Below, piece after piece: positions 27,812 to 41,720 of a stretch of DNA of 64,000 nt. How positions within the stretch are numbered: the first letter of the stretch is position 1; each line of letters starts with the position of its first letter. The stretch is from Cliona cf. orientalis (Eukaryota > Porifera > Demospongiae > Clionaida > Clionaidae): contig OZ005694.1 of assembly GCA_963930775.1 (NCBI GenBank), forward strand, positions 9,068,899 through 9,132,898, in the 5' to 3' direction. The notes below the pieces were generated by a model, which worked only from the letters and a program-made list of their open reading frames with translations, was not told the origin of the DNA and did not search any database. Made by a program: the position numbers and the translations under genes.

Positions 27812-28159
27812 TGTTCTATTAATTATTATAATAATATTATTGTTGCATGTTGTCATGTGCTGTAAATAATTATGATTAAGCATACTGTTCTTTGTGTTGC
27901 TATTTAATGATTGTAAAAGTGCTGATAATTGACTTAATCATCTTGTTTCTTATTTATTATCAATAAAAGTAATTAGCATTCCTGAATCCTGTTCTATGTT
28001 GGATTTTTGTGTCATGATTGGTATATACTATTGCTGTTAAAGGTCGTTAATTCTCTTTTACTGGTGCGCATGCGCAAAACTTAATGATCAACCACACCCC
28101 TTGCCCTTGCTGTGCTGATCTGGCAAATCATAGGTATAAATGGGCAAACGAAATCGAAA
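27812..28159 (+). promoter_or_regulatory. NLR2 upstream region with NRF1-like palindrome
   Basis: This lies between the adaptor stop and the NLR2 ATG. It is homologous to 1509-1791 plus the pre-insertion site of the MULE-like element. GCGCATGCGC at 28066-28075 is followed by AAAACTTAATGATCAACCAC and CACCCCT, as before NLR1. No obvious TATA box is seen. Confidence 0.4.
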
Positions 28160-28473
28160 ATGGCCGACGCTGGCTTGGTAGGAATCATTTATAAGCGTTA
28201 ATTGGTGTTGACCGTATTCTATTGCACTATTTTTAGACTGATCATGGATTAAACACCCTTTGGAAGCATTTTGACGAACTGGTGGACGCCATTACTGACC
28301 CAGATGCACTCGCAGAGGAAACGTGTATTGTTGGTCTGATTCATCCTGAATCTAAAGGAATACTAAAGTCGCTTCCCGTTGACGCCAAGACGAAGACTCG
28401 TTCTCTGCTTCAGTCTATCGAAGGAAAGATAAAAGATCAGCCTCTCTGTTTTAATTTATTTCTTGCTGTACAA
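28160..28473 (+). CDS. NLR2 CARD exons
   Basis: A tiny first exon (MADAGL) joins a 237-nt exon reading TDHGLNTLWKHFDELVDAI, then DPDALAEETCIVGLIHP and TRSLLQSIEGKIKDQPLC, ending FNLFLAVQ. The length (85 residues) and helix pattern fit a CARD at the start of an NLR. The dead relative of this exon is at 1868-2037 in NLR1. Confidence 0.72.
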
Positions 28474-31400
28474 GTATGTATAATGTCACAACAATGTAAT
28501 TATGCACTACAGTAATGACATTATGCATGGGCTGACTATAAATTAAATTATTTGGATCAGCATGACTGTATTCAATAATTATTAGAAATGGATAAATGTC
28601 ATGATGTTTTAATATATGAACGCATTCAAGTCGGTATCTCAACTCAGATAGTCAGGGTTGCTCCTCAATGTTGTTAAGCTTGAAACTCCCATATTGCCAC
28701 TAAAATGTATGCGCATGCGCAGACAAACTGATCTGTAGGCCACACCCCTCACTGCAGGTGGAATTTAATGAGCCAAGAGACTTAGCTCCACTCCAGCATG
28801 GATACTATAGTACCGGTATGACAGCGAACAGTTAACTCGCCTCTTCAGTCTTGCTTTGCAAGAAGCATAGATATGCGAGAAGTCGGAGACTTTGGTGGGC
28901 CCAACTTGCGAGTACAACGATGACGTTCTCACTCCGCTCAAACCGGCATCGATGCTGGCGCGGGCGCAAAATCGAGATATTAGGGCTAGGCTATAGCTAG
29001 CTAGCTGTACTGCAGCCTAGGCCGAGGGCCGGACGGCCCCAAGGCTGTACTCGTATGTACTCGTACTCGTACTCAAGTACTCGAACTCGCGATCGATGGC
29101 CGGCCGGCCGGCCGCGCCGAGCGCGCGGCGCTTTGCGCCTCGTACGTGCACATGCATCTCCATGGTTACCATGTTTTTTGCACACGGCCCTACCGTTCTG
29201 ACCAATCAGGTGCGTTATGACACAAAACGACACTTTCTGAAAATATTTTTCGTTGTATATAGTATAACTAAAGAAGCTACCTGGACTAGCAAACCTTGGA
29301 GCCACACTCCAGGGGACTTATGGTATTAAATTTAATAATATTTTAAGCAATTGCATGATCCCTATGAGGCTATGTATGTAGCGTAAGGTATATCCAGGTT
29401 ATTAGGCCACTGTTAGTAGTAAACGTGCTTCTGGTCCACAAATTCCCCTCCTGTTCAATTTCCTCATTTAATAATTAAATTTATAACTGACCACAAACAT
29501 TAACACTCTACAAAATGAGATCGTACTGAAAGACGGCAGGGTTTATAGACTTCAGCTGCGTATCGTACATCTCTTGAAACGTCAGAGTAGGAGGGTATAG
29601 TGGAGAAATCTGCCATGGCAGCAAGGTACGCTTCGTTTTTAAGCTAAAAACGCTCAGATTCACAATGCTCATGACGACTAGTGCCACCAACACGAAAAAG
29701 ACGAACTTTCTGCCAGCCATGTGCAAACGCTTTCTAGCAATGTGGGTGGGGCTACATGCAATAATGGCATACGTCATCAATAATGGCGAAATTCACACGG
29801 GGCCAAATATTGACATGGGCGGGTGAGCAGAAACTAGTTTACTACGAACAGTGGCATTATTTGTAGTAACCAGCGTTTCTATTTCAGATGATAAACTGGC
29901 ATCCAGAATGGCTGGTGCCGGTGCATCTTATTGATGATGCCGGTTCCACCAACCACTTCGCAACGGAGTCTAACTCTTGTGTACGCCAGGATAAGGCTAT
30001 TGCACCACAGCAAGAAGATAGTGGGAGGTCTGGAGGATCCAGAGATAGTGCAGGTAGCAATCATGCTAGATCTATTATTAAATTTGGCGTGTGCTCTTAT
30101 GAAATGCATACCAAATTCTGATAAAATTACAACAATCACGAATCTGATTGATTCACCTAATATTATGTTAGCTAGCTAGTGACTGTTGGTTCCCCTGGTT
30201 GAAGGATTGCATGCACAGGAAATCATTTAATACCACATTATGTGTAGAGTATAACACACTTCCTGTGGTTTTCTCACCACAAACCATTTAACTGATTACA
30301 GGCCAGGAGGGCTTGTTACGATGCAAATGCGATCCCGACCCGTTCGCGATACGCCGGTATACGTATGCCGCCGCGATCGCTGGACGATATGGATGGGAGG
30401 GGCTGGGAGGTCAGGGGATAGGTTGCGAATGGTTAGCAGGGTTAGTGTGGGAGGGGCTGGGAGGTCTGGGGATGGGTTGCGAATGGTTAGCAGGGTTAGT
30501 CTCTAGGGTTTGCGTATACGTGGACTGGAGGGGCTGGGAGGTCTGGGGATGGGTTGCGAATGGTTAGCAGGGTTAGTCTCTAGGGTTTGCGTATACGTGG
30601 ACTGGAGGGGCTGGGAGGTCTGGGGCTGGGTTGTGAATGGTTAGCAGGGTTAGTGTGGGAGGGGCTGGGTTGTGTAAGGTTTGTCTATAAAATAGTTGCT
30701 GTCGGCAGCAACAACGGTGGTGGCTGACTGGTTGGGCTCTTATGTATGGGACGGAATAGAGCGGGTTCGAATCTTGCCGTACACTTTGACTTTTTTTCTT
30801 TTTTTTCCCTGTCGAATTTTTCTAAGTGTTGATAGATCGCATTTGCGTTAGATCGCATTTGCGTCGTAACAGGGCTGCAGGTGTAGTCGGCTGATAAGCT
30901 ACATGTGTGTTGCAGTACAGTAACTGTTGTAGACCTCACCACTCATGGTTAATTTGTAGTGACCTGTTCTATAGATTGTTGTCAATCATTGCACTGTCAC
31001 CTGATCATGAATATAATTTGTAAAATCTGGCTGATAAGCACAATGCACTTATAGTGGTAAATGTAGGTGTAATGGTTATTTGCACCTATAATAAAGGATA
31101 GTACAGCAACCACCCCCGCGAGGTTTGGGTTTGGTTCTTGTGAAACAATAGCTAATAACGAGAAGATGTGCGCTTAATATGTATTATATATTGGGTTTAC
31201 TTATTAATAACTATATTATTGTATTGTATGCATGTATCTCTATTACAGTGCTTGATGAGATGCCTCTGCTGCATGAGTTGCAACGTCTTTGTAGAGACGA
31301 TGTTGTAGTTAATGTAATCAAAGCAGTAGCACCATTCTGGAAAAAGTTTGCACTATATTTAACGATGGACGGAAACATGGTCGAGATATGGGAAACAAAT

Positions 31401-34400
31401 CATGTATGTCAAGTTGAAGATGCTGCCATGAAACTATTTCGTCATTGGTTAAATGGCAATGGACGTCAACCCATTTCTTGGAAGACGCTGATCCAGGCTT
31501 TGCGTGAAAATGACCTTCCCATGATTGCAATAGAGGTGGAAGAAATTCTGACTGGCCATTCAGGTGAAATAAATCAGCTACGTATACAGATAAAGCAAAC
31601 ACCCACACGATTCACAGTACTTATAATGTACTCTGTCAGTGTTATTCCTGCATATGCATAAATGATATGAGTGTGTGCATACAATTGCCTCATACCCAAT
31701 CCGTGCATGTGCTAATAGTACTCCTTATAGGCCACTTAAATAATATGATAGACTCCCTCCCATGAAGAACCCCAACTTTGTAGACCATCCGTATGAAGGT
31801 GCATGAATAAGAGCTAGCTAGCTTGTATGACAAAAAAGATGCTGTTGCGATAATAATTTTATATACATAGTTATTCATGCAAAACGTCCATTGGAAAAAT
31901 CAGTTGAAGAGGAAGCATCAGAGAAGCGTCCTTGTCTTGAAGGAGGACCTAATGAAGCGGATGGTGATTCTCACTCAGCCAATGTAGCTATAGATAGTAA
32001 TCCACTATTGAAACACCGGCCAAAATTGTCTGCATTCTATTTGCGCCAACCTGAGGTTCCTGAGGGCACATGGCCGCCAGTCAAGAAGACACAGTATATA
32101 AACTTAGCACTCATTAGAACAGAACAGGCAATTGACTTTAACAAGGAATTCTTGCGTCAGACGATTCGTGGTTCTATCGATGACATCATGAAGGACAAGG
32201 ACGACATTAATTATGACAAGGTGTTTACGGAGCTGGAGGAGGGTACTACGCTACTCTTCGAAGGAAGGCCCGGGTGCGGCAAGACAACCATGATGAACAA
32301 AGTATCACAAGACTGGGCTAAATGGAATATCTTTTCTTTATGTCTACTCTTCTTGGTTCACCTACGAAGGTTTGGAAATCGATCAGATATTGATCTTGAA
32401 ACAGTTCTTCGTTCTACACCTGTTGATTTTTCTGAAGAAGATCTCCAACAGATTCAAACACACATTGAAGATAATCAAGGAGAAGGTGTTGTATTTGCAC
32501 TGGATGGGTTGGACGAATATTGCCCAGATAAGAAAGATATGAAGACAACCTTTGTACATAAACTAATTAAAGGACAAATCCTTCCAAAATCTATAGTGAT
32601 TGTGGCATCACGTCCAGCTGCTTCTCAAAAATATCGAAGAAGTGCTACCAAATGTATCGAGGTGCTTGGGTTTTTAAAGGAGCAAATATACGAGTATATC
32701 AACAGTTATTTTGATAGGAATAAAAACAAGGATTTGTTAGTGGTAGGACTTCGGACATACCTGGAGCATCATCCCAATGTCATGCACATGTGCTACCTTC
32801 CCCTACACATGGCAATGGTCACGTATCTTTATGAAGTTGAAGGAGCTTCTCTTCCTCAAACTGAGACTGAAATCTATCGCCACTTCACACTTTCCACTTT
32901 ACTACGATCTATTCGTAAGAGAAATGACACAGAGATGGAAATTGACGATGAAGAATTTTGCTTCTCATCCTTTGATGACTTGAAGCCAGGGGATAGAGGC
33001 ATGTTTGACTCGATTCTTAAATTTGCTTACGAAGCCACTGTAGTCAATCCACAGCAAGTTTTCTCAGCTGAAGAAGTCAGAAAATTCACCAATAGGCAGT
33101 TTAATAACACTGGAAACAATGAAAATTCACTTGGTTTAGTAGTCGTCGATAAGTATTTTGTCAGGTATGGACTCAAGGAGATCTACACCTTTCTACATCT
33201 TACCTTTCAGGAATTCCTTTCTGCTTGTCATATTGTACAACTTAATTATCAAGCCCAGGAGGAGGTTATTTTGAAGTATGGTGGTAATAAAAGCTTAGGT
33301 GTTGTTTGGAAATTTTACTGTGGAATGACACCGTTTTACGGTGAAAAAATGCTCAACTTCAAACAGTTGGTTGAAAAGACAAAATCTGAGGTACTTCTTC
33401 ATCTTCGCTGTGCTCACGAATCACAACAAAATCTCTTATGTACTCATATAATAAACTCATATGGCTCAAAGATTGTTTTGAATTCATCGTCGCTCAACCC
33501 TGCCGACTTCACTGCTCTGGGTTATGTACTCACTCATACTGATGTGCCTGCTACTGAAATTGCCATCACTTCATGTAACGTTGGTCCCGAAGGTTTATCT
33601 GCATTGGAGAAGGCAGTTAATCCCTCCCTTGCTCTGAAAACATTAAGGTGATTCTAGATTAGTTATAATACTTTGCTATTGATATTGGCATATTAAATTC
33701 TCCAGTTTTCGTGGGACAAAGGTTAAAAAAATAATTCCCGAATTGTGTAGTGTTGTGAAGAAATTCCCGCAGTTAAGTAATATAAAGTAAGTAGCTAATT
33801 CGTCGAGTAAATGTCCCTCACTCAGTTGCACTATATCATACATCTGTATTGTACTCAGTCTCTCAAGCTGTGGCATCATACTGAAATCACTGAGTGAAAT
33901 GGCTGAAATATTGCCAGCATTGGAGTCGGTAGAGCAACTGGAGTAAGTTTCCATTAATTAAAGTTTATGTAAATAGCTACTATAGCCTTGCTTCTAAATC
34001 AATCATTTCGGAGCCTGTGTCATAAATTTTATTTGGAACTGAATTTGGATTTATTTTCGATGTGCCCTTTGTTATGAAAGTCAACTTTTATGCTGCTCTG
34101 AAAATATTGTAAGTTGTCTAATTTTACTTGCATGCACATACTAGCTTGTCCTGTAATGAGTTGGGCGCAATGTCTGTGAAGGTTCTCTGTAACTTGCTCA
34201 CGAAACTACCAAAGTTGAAGAATCTCGTGTGGTGAGGCAGTAGTACCCGTCTGATTCAGCTTTCTTTTAGTGGTGCAGCGTGTTCTCATTTTTGTGCAGG
34301 ATGGACGGCCTGCTTACTTTGTCTTTATTGGATACCTTAATTAAAAGAGATGTTGAAATTAATTTGTAAGTATAAATATCAGATCAATACAGTAACTAGG

Positions 34401-37400
34401 ATACTTTTATGGCAATGTGTTTTCTTGCTAATAGTGCTAGCAAAAGCTCCAAGAGCCCCTTACAAAGGTATATGTGAAAGGTTCTACCTACCATAAATTG
34501 CGAATATTTTGTATCTAAAATATTTCGTGCAATAATTTTTCATGTTAAATAATTTTTGGACAAATGACCCTGTACCGCATTATCGTTAATATTGCGTATG
34601 TATTTTTGTGCATTTAATTTTTGCACAAGCCAGGCTGTCCAAAAATATTTTAACAATGAAATATTTGCAATTTATAGTATATTATTATGCTCACTAAGTT
34701 TTGTGTGATTTTTTCAAGCCTTGGCGATTTTGATGTCAACTCCGTTTCAAGATACTTTCAAGCTCACCCTTGTAGTGCAGCATTTTTTCAAGGGTTTTAG
34801 TAAGTTGACAATGTACTTTGAATCTAAGTACCGTACATTGCATGTGCATGTAGGTTGCTAACATCCCTATAGCCAGTGTGAGATCCATACTCAGTAATAA
34901 CTACCTCTATCTCACACTTTCAAGCACTCCGGATCACAGCACAAGCTTGCTTGCGGTATAGCTATAACTATATAGCACCACATGCGGCACATGCTAGACC
35001 GGCTACGCCACATAGGTGTGGTAATACCTTGTGGCTTTAATATCTATGACCAGACAGCGGATGTGGCAGAGCAGCTATCTCTTAGAAGTCAATATTATGG
35101 CCACACCACAGCCATCTAGTGCAAAACAACTATATCCCTCTCCCAACTGCTTCAATTGGTATATTGAAAATTAAACCCACGAAAATAAGCATGATTGTAG
35201 TGTGTTATGGGCATGATTGCGCACTCGCAAAAATTAAGTTCTCCCCTATATATATATATAATTATCACTTTAAAGGCATTGTGTCACGATAGGAGTTAAA
35301 ACTGTGGACTTGCATTGTGATAAATCATGCACAAACAAAAACATTGTCACGCGCTCCTCATGTACTCTAGAACGCCATCAAAGGACTTAGCTACTCGTGG
35401 TGCTGCTAGAGGACTGGTATCTCTGTCTGCTTTTCAACTTACTCTCGCTCACTCCTACTTGTGGTATACTACCTTGTACATGGTAGATCTAGCTAGACAT
35501 AGACATTGCTACTCTGGCATAGCCGATTCTCACCCGTCCCCAGATAGACCTCTTACCTTCTGCTGCTAGCTGAAGATTTTCCAGCTCCAACCCTTGAACC
35601 TTTCTTGGACCAATCGCATTCTACTGCTGCGAACTACCTACAACCGTTGAAATTAAAGTAGCTGCCAGATAATGGCAGATTTCAATCCAATGGGCACGAT
35701 TATATCATGTGTGACACTAATTCACTAAAAATAGCATGGCACAATGCCTTTAAAGTCCTAGTTATGCTCCCTGATAGGGTAGTCCAGCTGTTTCATAGGT
35801 AGTGTTTATAATAAGGCACATTTCTTGCTATTGTTCATACATGCAGTCTCAGTGGCAAAAGCATAGATGATACTGATGCTCAGTCCCTGGCTAAATGTCT
35901 CCCACATTGTACAAACCTTCAGGAATTACAGTAAGCTATATTAGCATTGTCAGTGGCTTGACATGCATATTATGTTGTGATGCCATGCATCCCTGCTTTG
36001 AATTTAGCTGTCAAGTTATCATAATGCATTCAAGGCAGTGATTATCATTTGGTAGTGGTCGTCACATTTCCATGATATAAAATTTTGAAACATGATCAGT
36101 GCTTGAATTCCAGGTATGTGACTGGGTGTATAATATACCGTATACATGCATGTGTATATGGAAATTTTGCTGGATAAAAATTTCGCCAAGCCCAGCTACC
36201 TTTGTGTTACAGAAAGTTTTGGTGGATAAAATATTTGCCAATACAGTAAAGGTCACCGTATCTTCTATGTACAAAGAACAAAAATTAAGGTGATAAACAT
36301 TTCGCCAATGAGAGCAGGCGGTGAAATGGCGAAACTTTTCTCCTGGCAAAAATTTCCGTGTATACGGTAGTGCATTTGATACACCCTTCCTTATCAGTAA
36401 TATCAATAGTGCACTGCAGGTTATTGTTAATTAATCATATGACTCAGAGATTTACATTTTTATACAGTCTCAGGCATAGTAACATCAGTGATGCTGGTAC
36501 TCAAAGTCTGGCTGAAGGTCTCCAACATTGTTCTAACCTGCAAATACTAGAGTGAGTGTTGGCCATGTGTAAAACTTTGGGGGGGGGGGGGGGGGGGGGG
36601 GCTAGTTATAAGCTTAAATACAACTGTACGTACATTATTTGGCTCATCATTGAACATTTTGCACACGTACATGTAGTTAGAGATCATGCCACAATAGTTT
36701 TCCAAATCAGGAACTATAATAATTATTATGTAGTTATTGCTGTTCACATACAGTCTTATGGAGAACAAGATAGGTAATACTGGTGCTCAGGCTCTGGCAG
36801 AATGTCTCCAGCATTGCACTAACCTCAAAGAGTCATTGTAAGTGATGTATCCACCCCCCCCCCCCCCCCCCCAAAAAAAAAAAACAAACAATAAATTTTT
36901 CTCACCCCCTGGAATATTTAATTATTTTCATCCTGTCATTTCCCCTTCCTAATTTGGCAATCTCATCCCTCATATATTTTCCCAGCTTATCAGGTGAAAT
37001 TGCTTTAGTTTGCATACAAGGCTATTGCACTGACTCCCTTTGAGCATGAACAGATTTTTGTGATGCTAGTGATGTTCATCCATGGCTATTTGTTACCCCA
37101 CACATATGTACAAGGGGGTGAAGTGATCAGTTTGTAACTTTGTCATTATCTTTACTTTACTTACAAGGGGTAGATTGAAACAAAATCATTTTTTTGTAGT
37201 TGTAACTAAATCTACCAAAGCTAATAGCATGAAACACATACACTGCAGACTAGAGGAAGGCTATTGCTGCAACTGTACTATCGTATAGATATAGCACAGC
37301 TGCATAAAGTTTGTGGTGTATATATAGGATGCAGTTATGACTGTTAGATTCTTGATGACAAGTCACATGATATGACCCTGGATCACTGTTTTGTCATTCC

Positions 37401-40133
37401 ACACAGCCTCTATGGAAACAACATTGGTGGTTCTGGTGCTCAAGCTCTGGCGGAACGTCTCCCACATTGTACTAACCCACAAAACTTAGAGTAAGTTCAA
37501 GGGCTATATATTATGGAAGCCGAGAAGTGCAATTTCCCGCACGACGCCCATTTCCGCATGCGGAGGGCCAGCTCCGCATGCGGATGTACGTTCTCCGCGT
37601 GCGGAGAGCCAGCTCCGCATGCGGGCAAACGTTCTTCGCATGCGGAGAGCCAGCTCCGCACGCGGGTAAACGTTCTCCGCGTGCGGAAATGCACCCACGC
37701 ACGCGGGCAAACGTTTTCCGCGTGCGGAGATGCACTTCTCGGCGTGCGGAGACCCTGCTCCGCATGCGGAGGTGCACTTTTCGGCGTGCGGAGACCCTGC
37801 TCCGCATGCGGAGATACACTTCTCGGCGTGCGGAGACGGCGTACCTCCGCATGCGGAGACCCTGCTCCGCATGCGGAAGTGCACTTCTCGGCGTGCGGAG
37901 ACCCTGCTCCGCATGCGGAAGTGCACTTCTCGGCGTGCGGAGCCCCTGCTCCGCATGCGGAGATGCACTTCTCGGCGTGCGGAGACCCTGCTCCGCATGC
38001 GGAAGTGCACTTCTCGGCGTGCGGAGACCCTGCTCCGCATGCGGAGATGCACTTCTCGGCGTGCGGAGACGTACCTCCGCATGCGGAGACCCTGCTCCGC
38101 ATGCGGAAGTGCACTTCTCGGCGTGCGGAGACCCTGCTCCGCATGCGGAGATGCACTTCTCGGCGTGCGGAGACGTACCTCCGCATGCGGAGCAGAGTCT
38201 CCGCACGCCGAGAAGGTATCTCCGCATGCGGAGCAGGGTCTCCGCACGCGGAGAAGACACCCCCGCATGCGGAGCAGGGTCTCCGCACACGGAGAACGTT
38301 TGCCCGCATGCGGAGCTGGCTCTCCGCACGCGGAGAACGTACGTCCGCATGCGGAGCTGGCCCTCCGCATGCGGAAATGGGCGTCGGGCGGGAAATTGCA
38401 CTTCTCGGCTTCCATAATATATAGCCACTGATTCTACATGTACCTGACCTGGGCCTGCATGTGATTAGCATGTATGTACAAAGGATGAAGTAGTTGATGT
38501 TTATGATCCGTACAGTCACCAGCTAGATTAGGTACCTGAGCGATGCAAGAAGTGATTTATTGATTGATGGTGAAGCCTGAGGCAATAGGCCACTAAACTG
38601 TCCAGTTCAAGTACTGTAGCCAATTTAATACTGAACAAAGGAAAATTATCAGGTGCAAATCACAGCTACCCCATGTCAATGTCAGGATCATAAATTATGA
38701 TAATATTTGTTGTTTACATTCAAGTCTCAGGGAGAAGTATATTGGTGATGCTGGTGCTCAGACTTTGGCAACCAATCTCCAGTATTACACTGACATTCAG
38801 AAATTAGAGTAAGCAACTACATGTGATGACATAATAATAAGTCATTAATTTTGTTCTATCCTAGTTACAATATTTAAATGTACATAGGATTGTTATTTTA
38901 ACAGTATGTATACATGGATTAAAGCGGGCAATTGTTCATTCACTTGAACTCTGTACTCAGATAGAAATGTTGCTAGTGTGTGGGGAACTACCCTAAAAAA
39001 TAACCCGGACTTCCCCATATTATGTATCAACAGTTACTATATCTTATTCATACAGTCTCTATGGGAATGGCATTGGTGTTGCTGGTGCTCAGGCTCTGGC
39101 AGGAGGACTCCAGCATTGTACTAGCCTTCAAGAGCTAAAGTGAGTTATCTGTGTTAACAGTGCATGCCCATGGTTGTGATATGATTATTACGAATCATGA
39201 TGTTGCTCACATGTATAGTCTCGAGAGGAACAATATCAATGGTGCTGGTGCTCAAGCTCTGGCAGAAGGTCTTCAGCATTGCACTAACCTTCAAAAATTA
39301 AAGTAAATAATCTTTATGTTGACTCATCACATTTATTTTGTGTGTCGATCTGTCTACTATTATAGTACTGTTACAGTACTCTTGTGCATGTATGTGGGAA
39401 AGCAATGCACTAACCTTCAAGAGTTAGAGGAAGAAGCCTATATCAATACTAGGGGACTGTACGGCATTGTGGGGCGAGCCTGAGTGACAGTAAGTGTGCG
39501 ACAGTTATTTATGTTGCGCCATGCCCAACTAACTATAGGCTGCAGGATGCACACTCGTAGGCTGACCTCTCTCTCTCTTCTGCCGACTCTGTATCAAATC
39601 TCTCACGTTGATACGCGCTCATTTCCAGTAGTCTAGACTCCCTCTCTCTTGTACTGACTCAGCAATGCTGGTGCTAAAAGAGGTCCTCTATATAACCCAT
39701 GATTATTTGTTTGTATATAGTCTCCAGGGAAATAGCATTGGTATTCCTGGTGCTCAAGCTCTGGCAGAAGGTCTCCAGCATTGTATTAACCTTCAAGAAC
39801 TAAAGTGAGTGATCTACATTATTATGTGTTCACATAAGTGCATGCACATGGTTGTAATTATTGCATTTAACCTCTGGAATACAAATCGTAATATTCCTCA
39901 CATATACAGTCTCTATGAGAACAGAATCGAGGGTGCTGGTGCTCAAGCTCTGGCAGAAGGTCTCCAGCATTGCACTAACCTTCGAAAGTTAAAGTAAGTA
40001 ATCACTCATTACATTTACTTTCTGTATTGCTCTGTCTATATACTAGTACTGTACTGTTTGTGCATGTATTATGGGAAAGCAATTCTGTTGCTGATTTACC
40101 CTCAGCGCATGTACCGGAGGGTTACGGTAGTCG

Positions 40134-40168
<35 letters not shown>

Positions 40169-41688
40169 TGTCTGTCTGTTATCAAGCTAGCTGCTACATA
40201 CCTCATTTATACCGTATAGCGGGAAACTTTCGAGGGAGAAAACTTTCACGAATTTCGCGATTTTTCCGCCATCCGCGAAAAATTTCTCCACGAAATTCTA
40301 GGCATGCCACCCATTTAATACCCATTATGCGGACCAGTTTTAATATTCCGCGAAAGTTTTCTCCGCGAAATGCTCCTTCACTACCGATCCGCGAAAGTTT
40401 TCTCCCTCGAAAATTTCCCGCTATACGGTATGTTGAAAATTAGGTGTCATTAGGCTTTCTATGCTGATTTCAACGTATGCATTGTATGGATTTTGTTGAA
40501 AATGCTTTGTTCAGAAGTTCTGGTGACATTTGCTGGCCACTACGGCCTTCTTTGCTTTTTGACCAGCTCATAATGGACAAGAGACAGCGATGGCTTCTTT
40601 TCAAGAAAACTAGTGGGTAAAACTAGCGATAGTTCGAACCTATAACTTTACTGACTCATAACTGATCATGGTAAACTATCAACAACGCTTCTTGGCTTGT
40701 ACTTTCTTTGTGTGTAATAAAACTGCTGATCAAGCATATATGCACACGTGCCTCATATTATGTAATTGTATACGATCATAATTATATGCATAAGCGCATG
40801 TGCATTCTTGTGGTTACTCTATGTTCTTGACAATGTGGTGATAACAGGATGTACTGACGATAATTTGGGCTCTGTACAGTTTCAGTCAAAGTGCACTTTT
40901 AGTAGAGTTTATGTGCCCCTCGCATAGAACATGCATGATGGTCAAGGGCATGTGTTGTAGTTATGATTCTGATGCAACCATTAGTACATAACATGAATCC
41001 TAGATCAAGAGTTACAATAATAAGTTGCTTTATTGTTCACATACTGGCAGTGTCAGATTCAACGGTATTGGTGAAGCTGGTGCTCAAGCTCTGGCAGAAG
41101 GTCTCCAGCACTGCACTAACCTTCAAGAATTAAAGTAAGCAACCTGAATTGATACACCACCTCCTGTGTACTCCACACACATGGACAAGGGATAAAAAGT
41201 AGTCTTCAGCCTATAATTATCATTGTACTATGTTGTTAATCCGTAATCTGGACAAAAAATGCAAAATCTGCAAAAAGCAGGGATGGGGAGCGAGCGAGCG
41301 AGTCCCCTTCGGCACCCACTTTGTATTTTCCATCACACACCTGCATACATGCCACAACAGTGTGCTTTATTGATCATGCCTATCAATCAGTATATACAGC
41401 ACCCTTCAGGAAAGAGGATCATACTAATAATGATCGTGTATACTTGCTGCTATATGTACATGCCAAATAGCATACATGTGTGTAGGAAAATGTCATTAAC
41501 AGAAATTAGAAGGGGTAGCCCCAGGAGGATGTTCCCCCTAATATTAGATTTCACCCTGGCCCCTCTTTAAAGTCACACTAATATTAAGCAGTAAGGCTTC
41601 CTCATCGACTCAGTATTAAAATGTAGCCTAAAGTGGGGGCGTAGCTATAGCCCATAAACAATGGTGTGGCTGAAGTGCATAGAAAAGT

Positions 41689-41720
<32 letters not shown>

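Noticed and set aside
30400-30660. Telomere-like GGGTTAG motifs
   Set aside because: They occur once per 57/77-bp minisatellite unit, not as tandem hexamers, and lie inside a TIR-bounded insert.
37497-38519. Five overlapping frames of 230-340 residues rich in SACGD, HAE and RMRR
   Set aside because: They lie on both strands over the same foldback repeat. A CG-rich unit without stops gives open frames in several phases, and no domain or splice context supports any of them.
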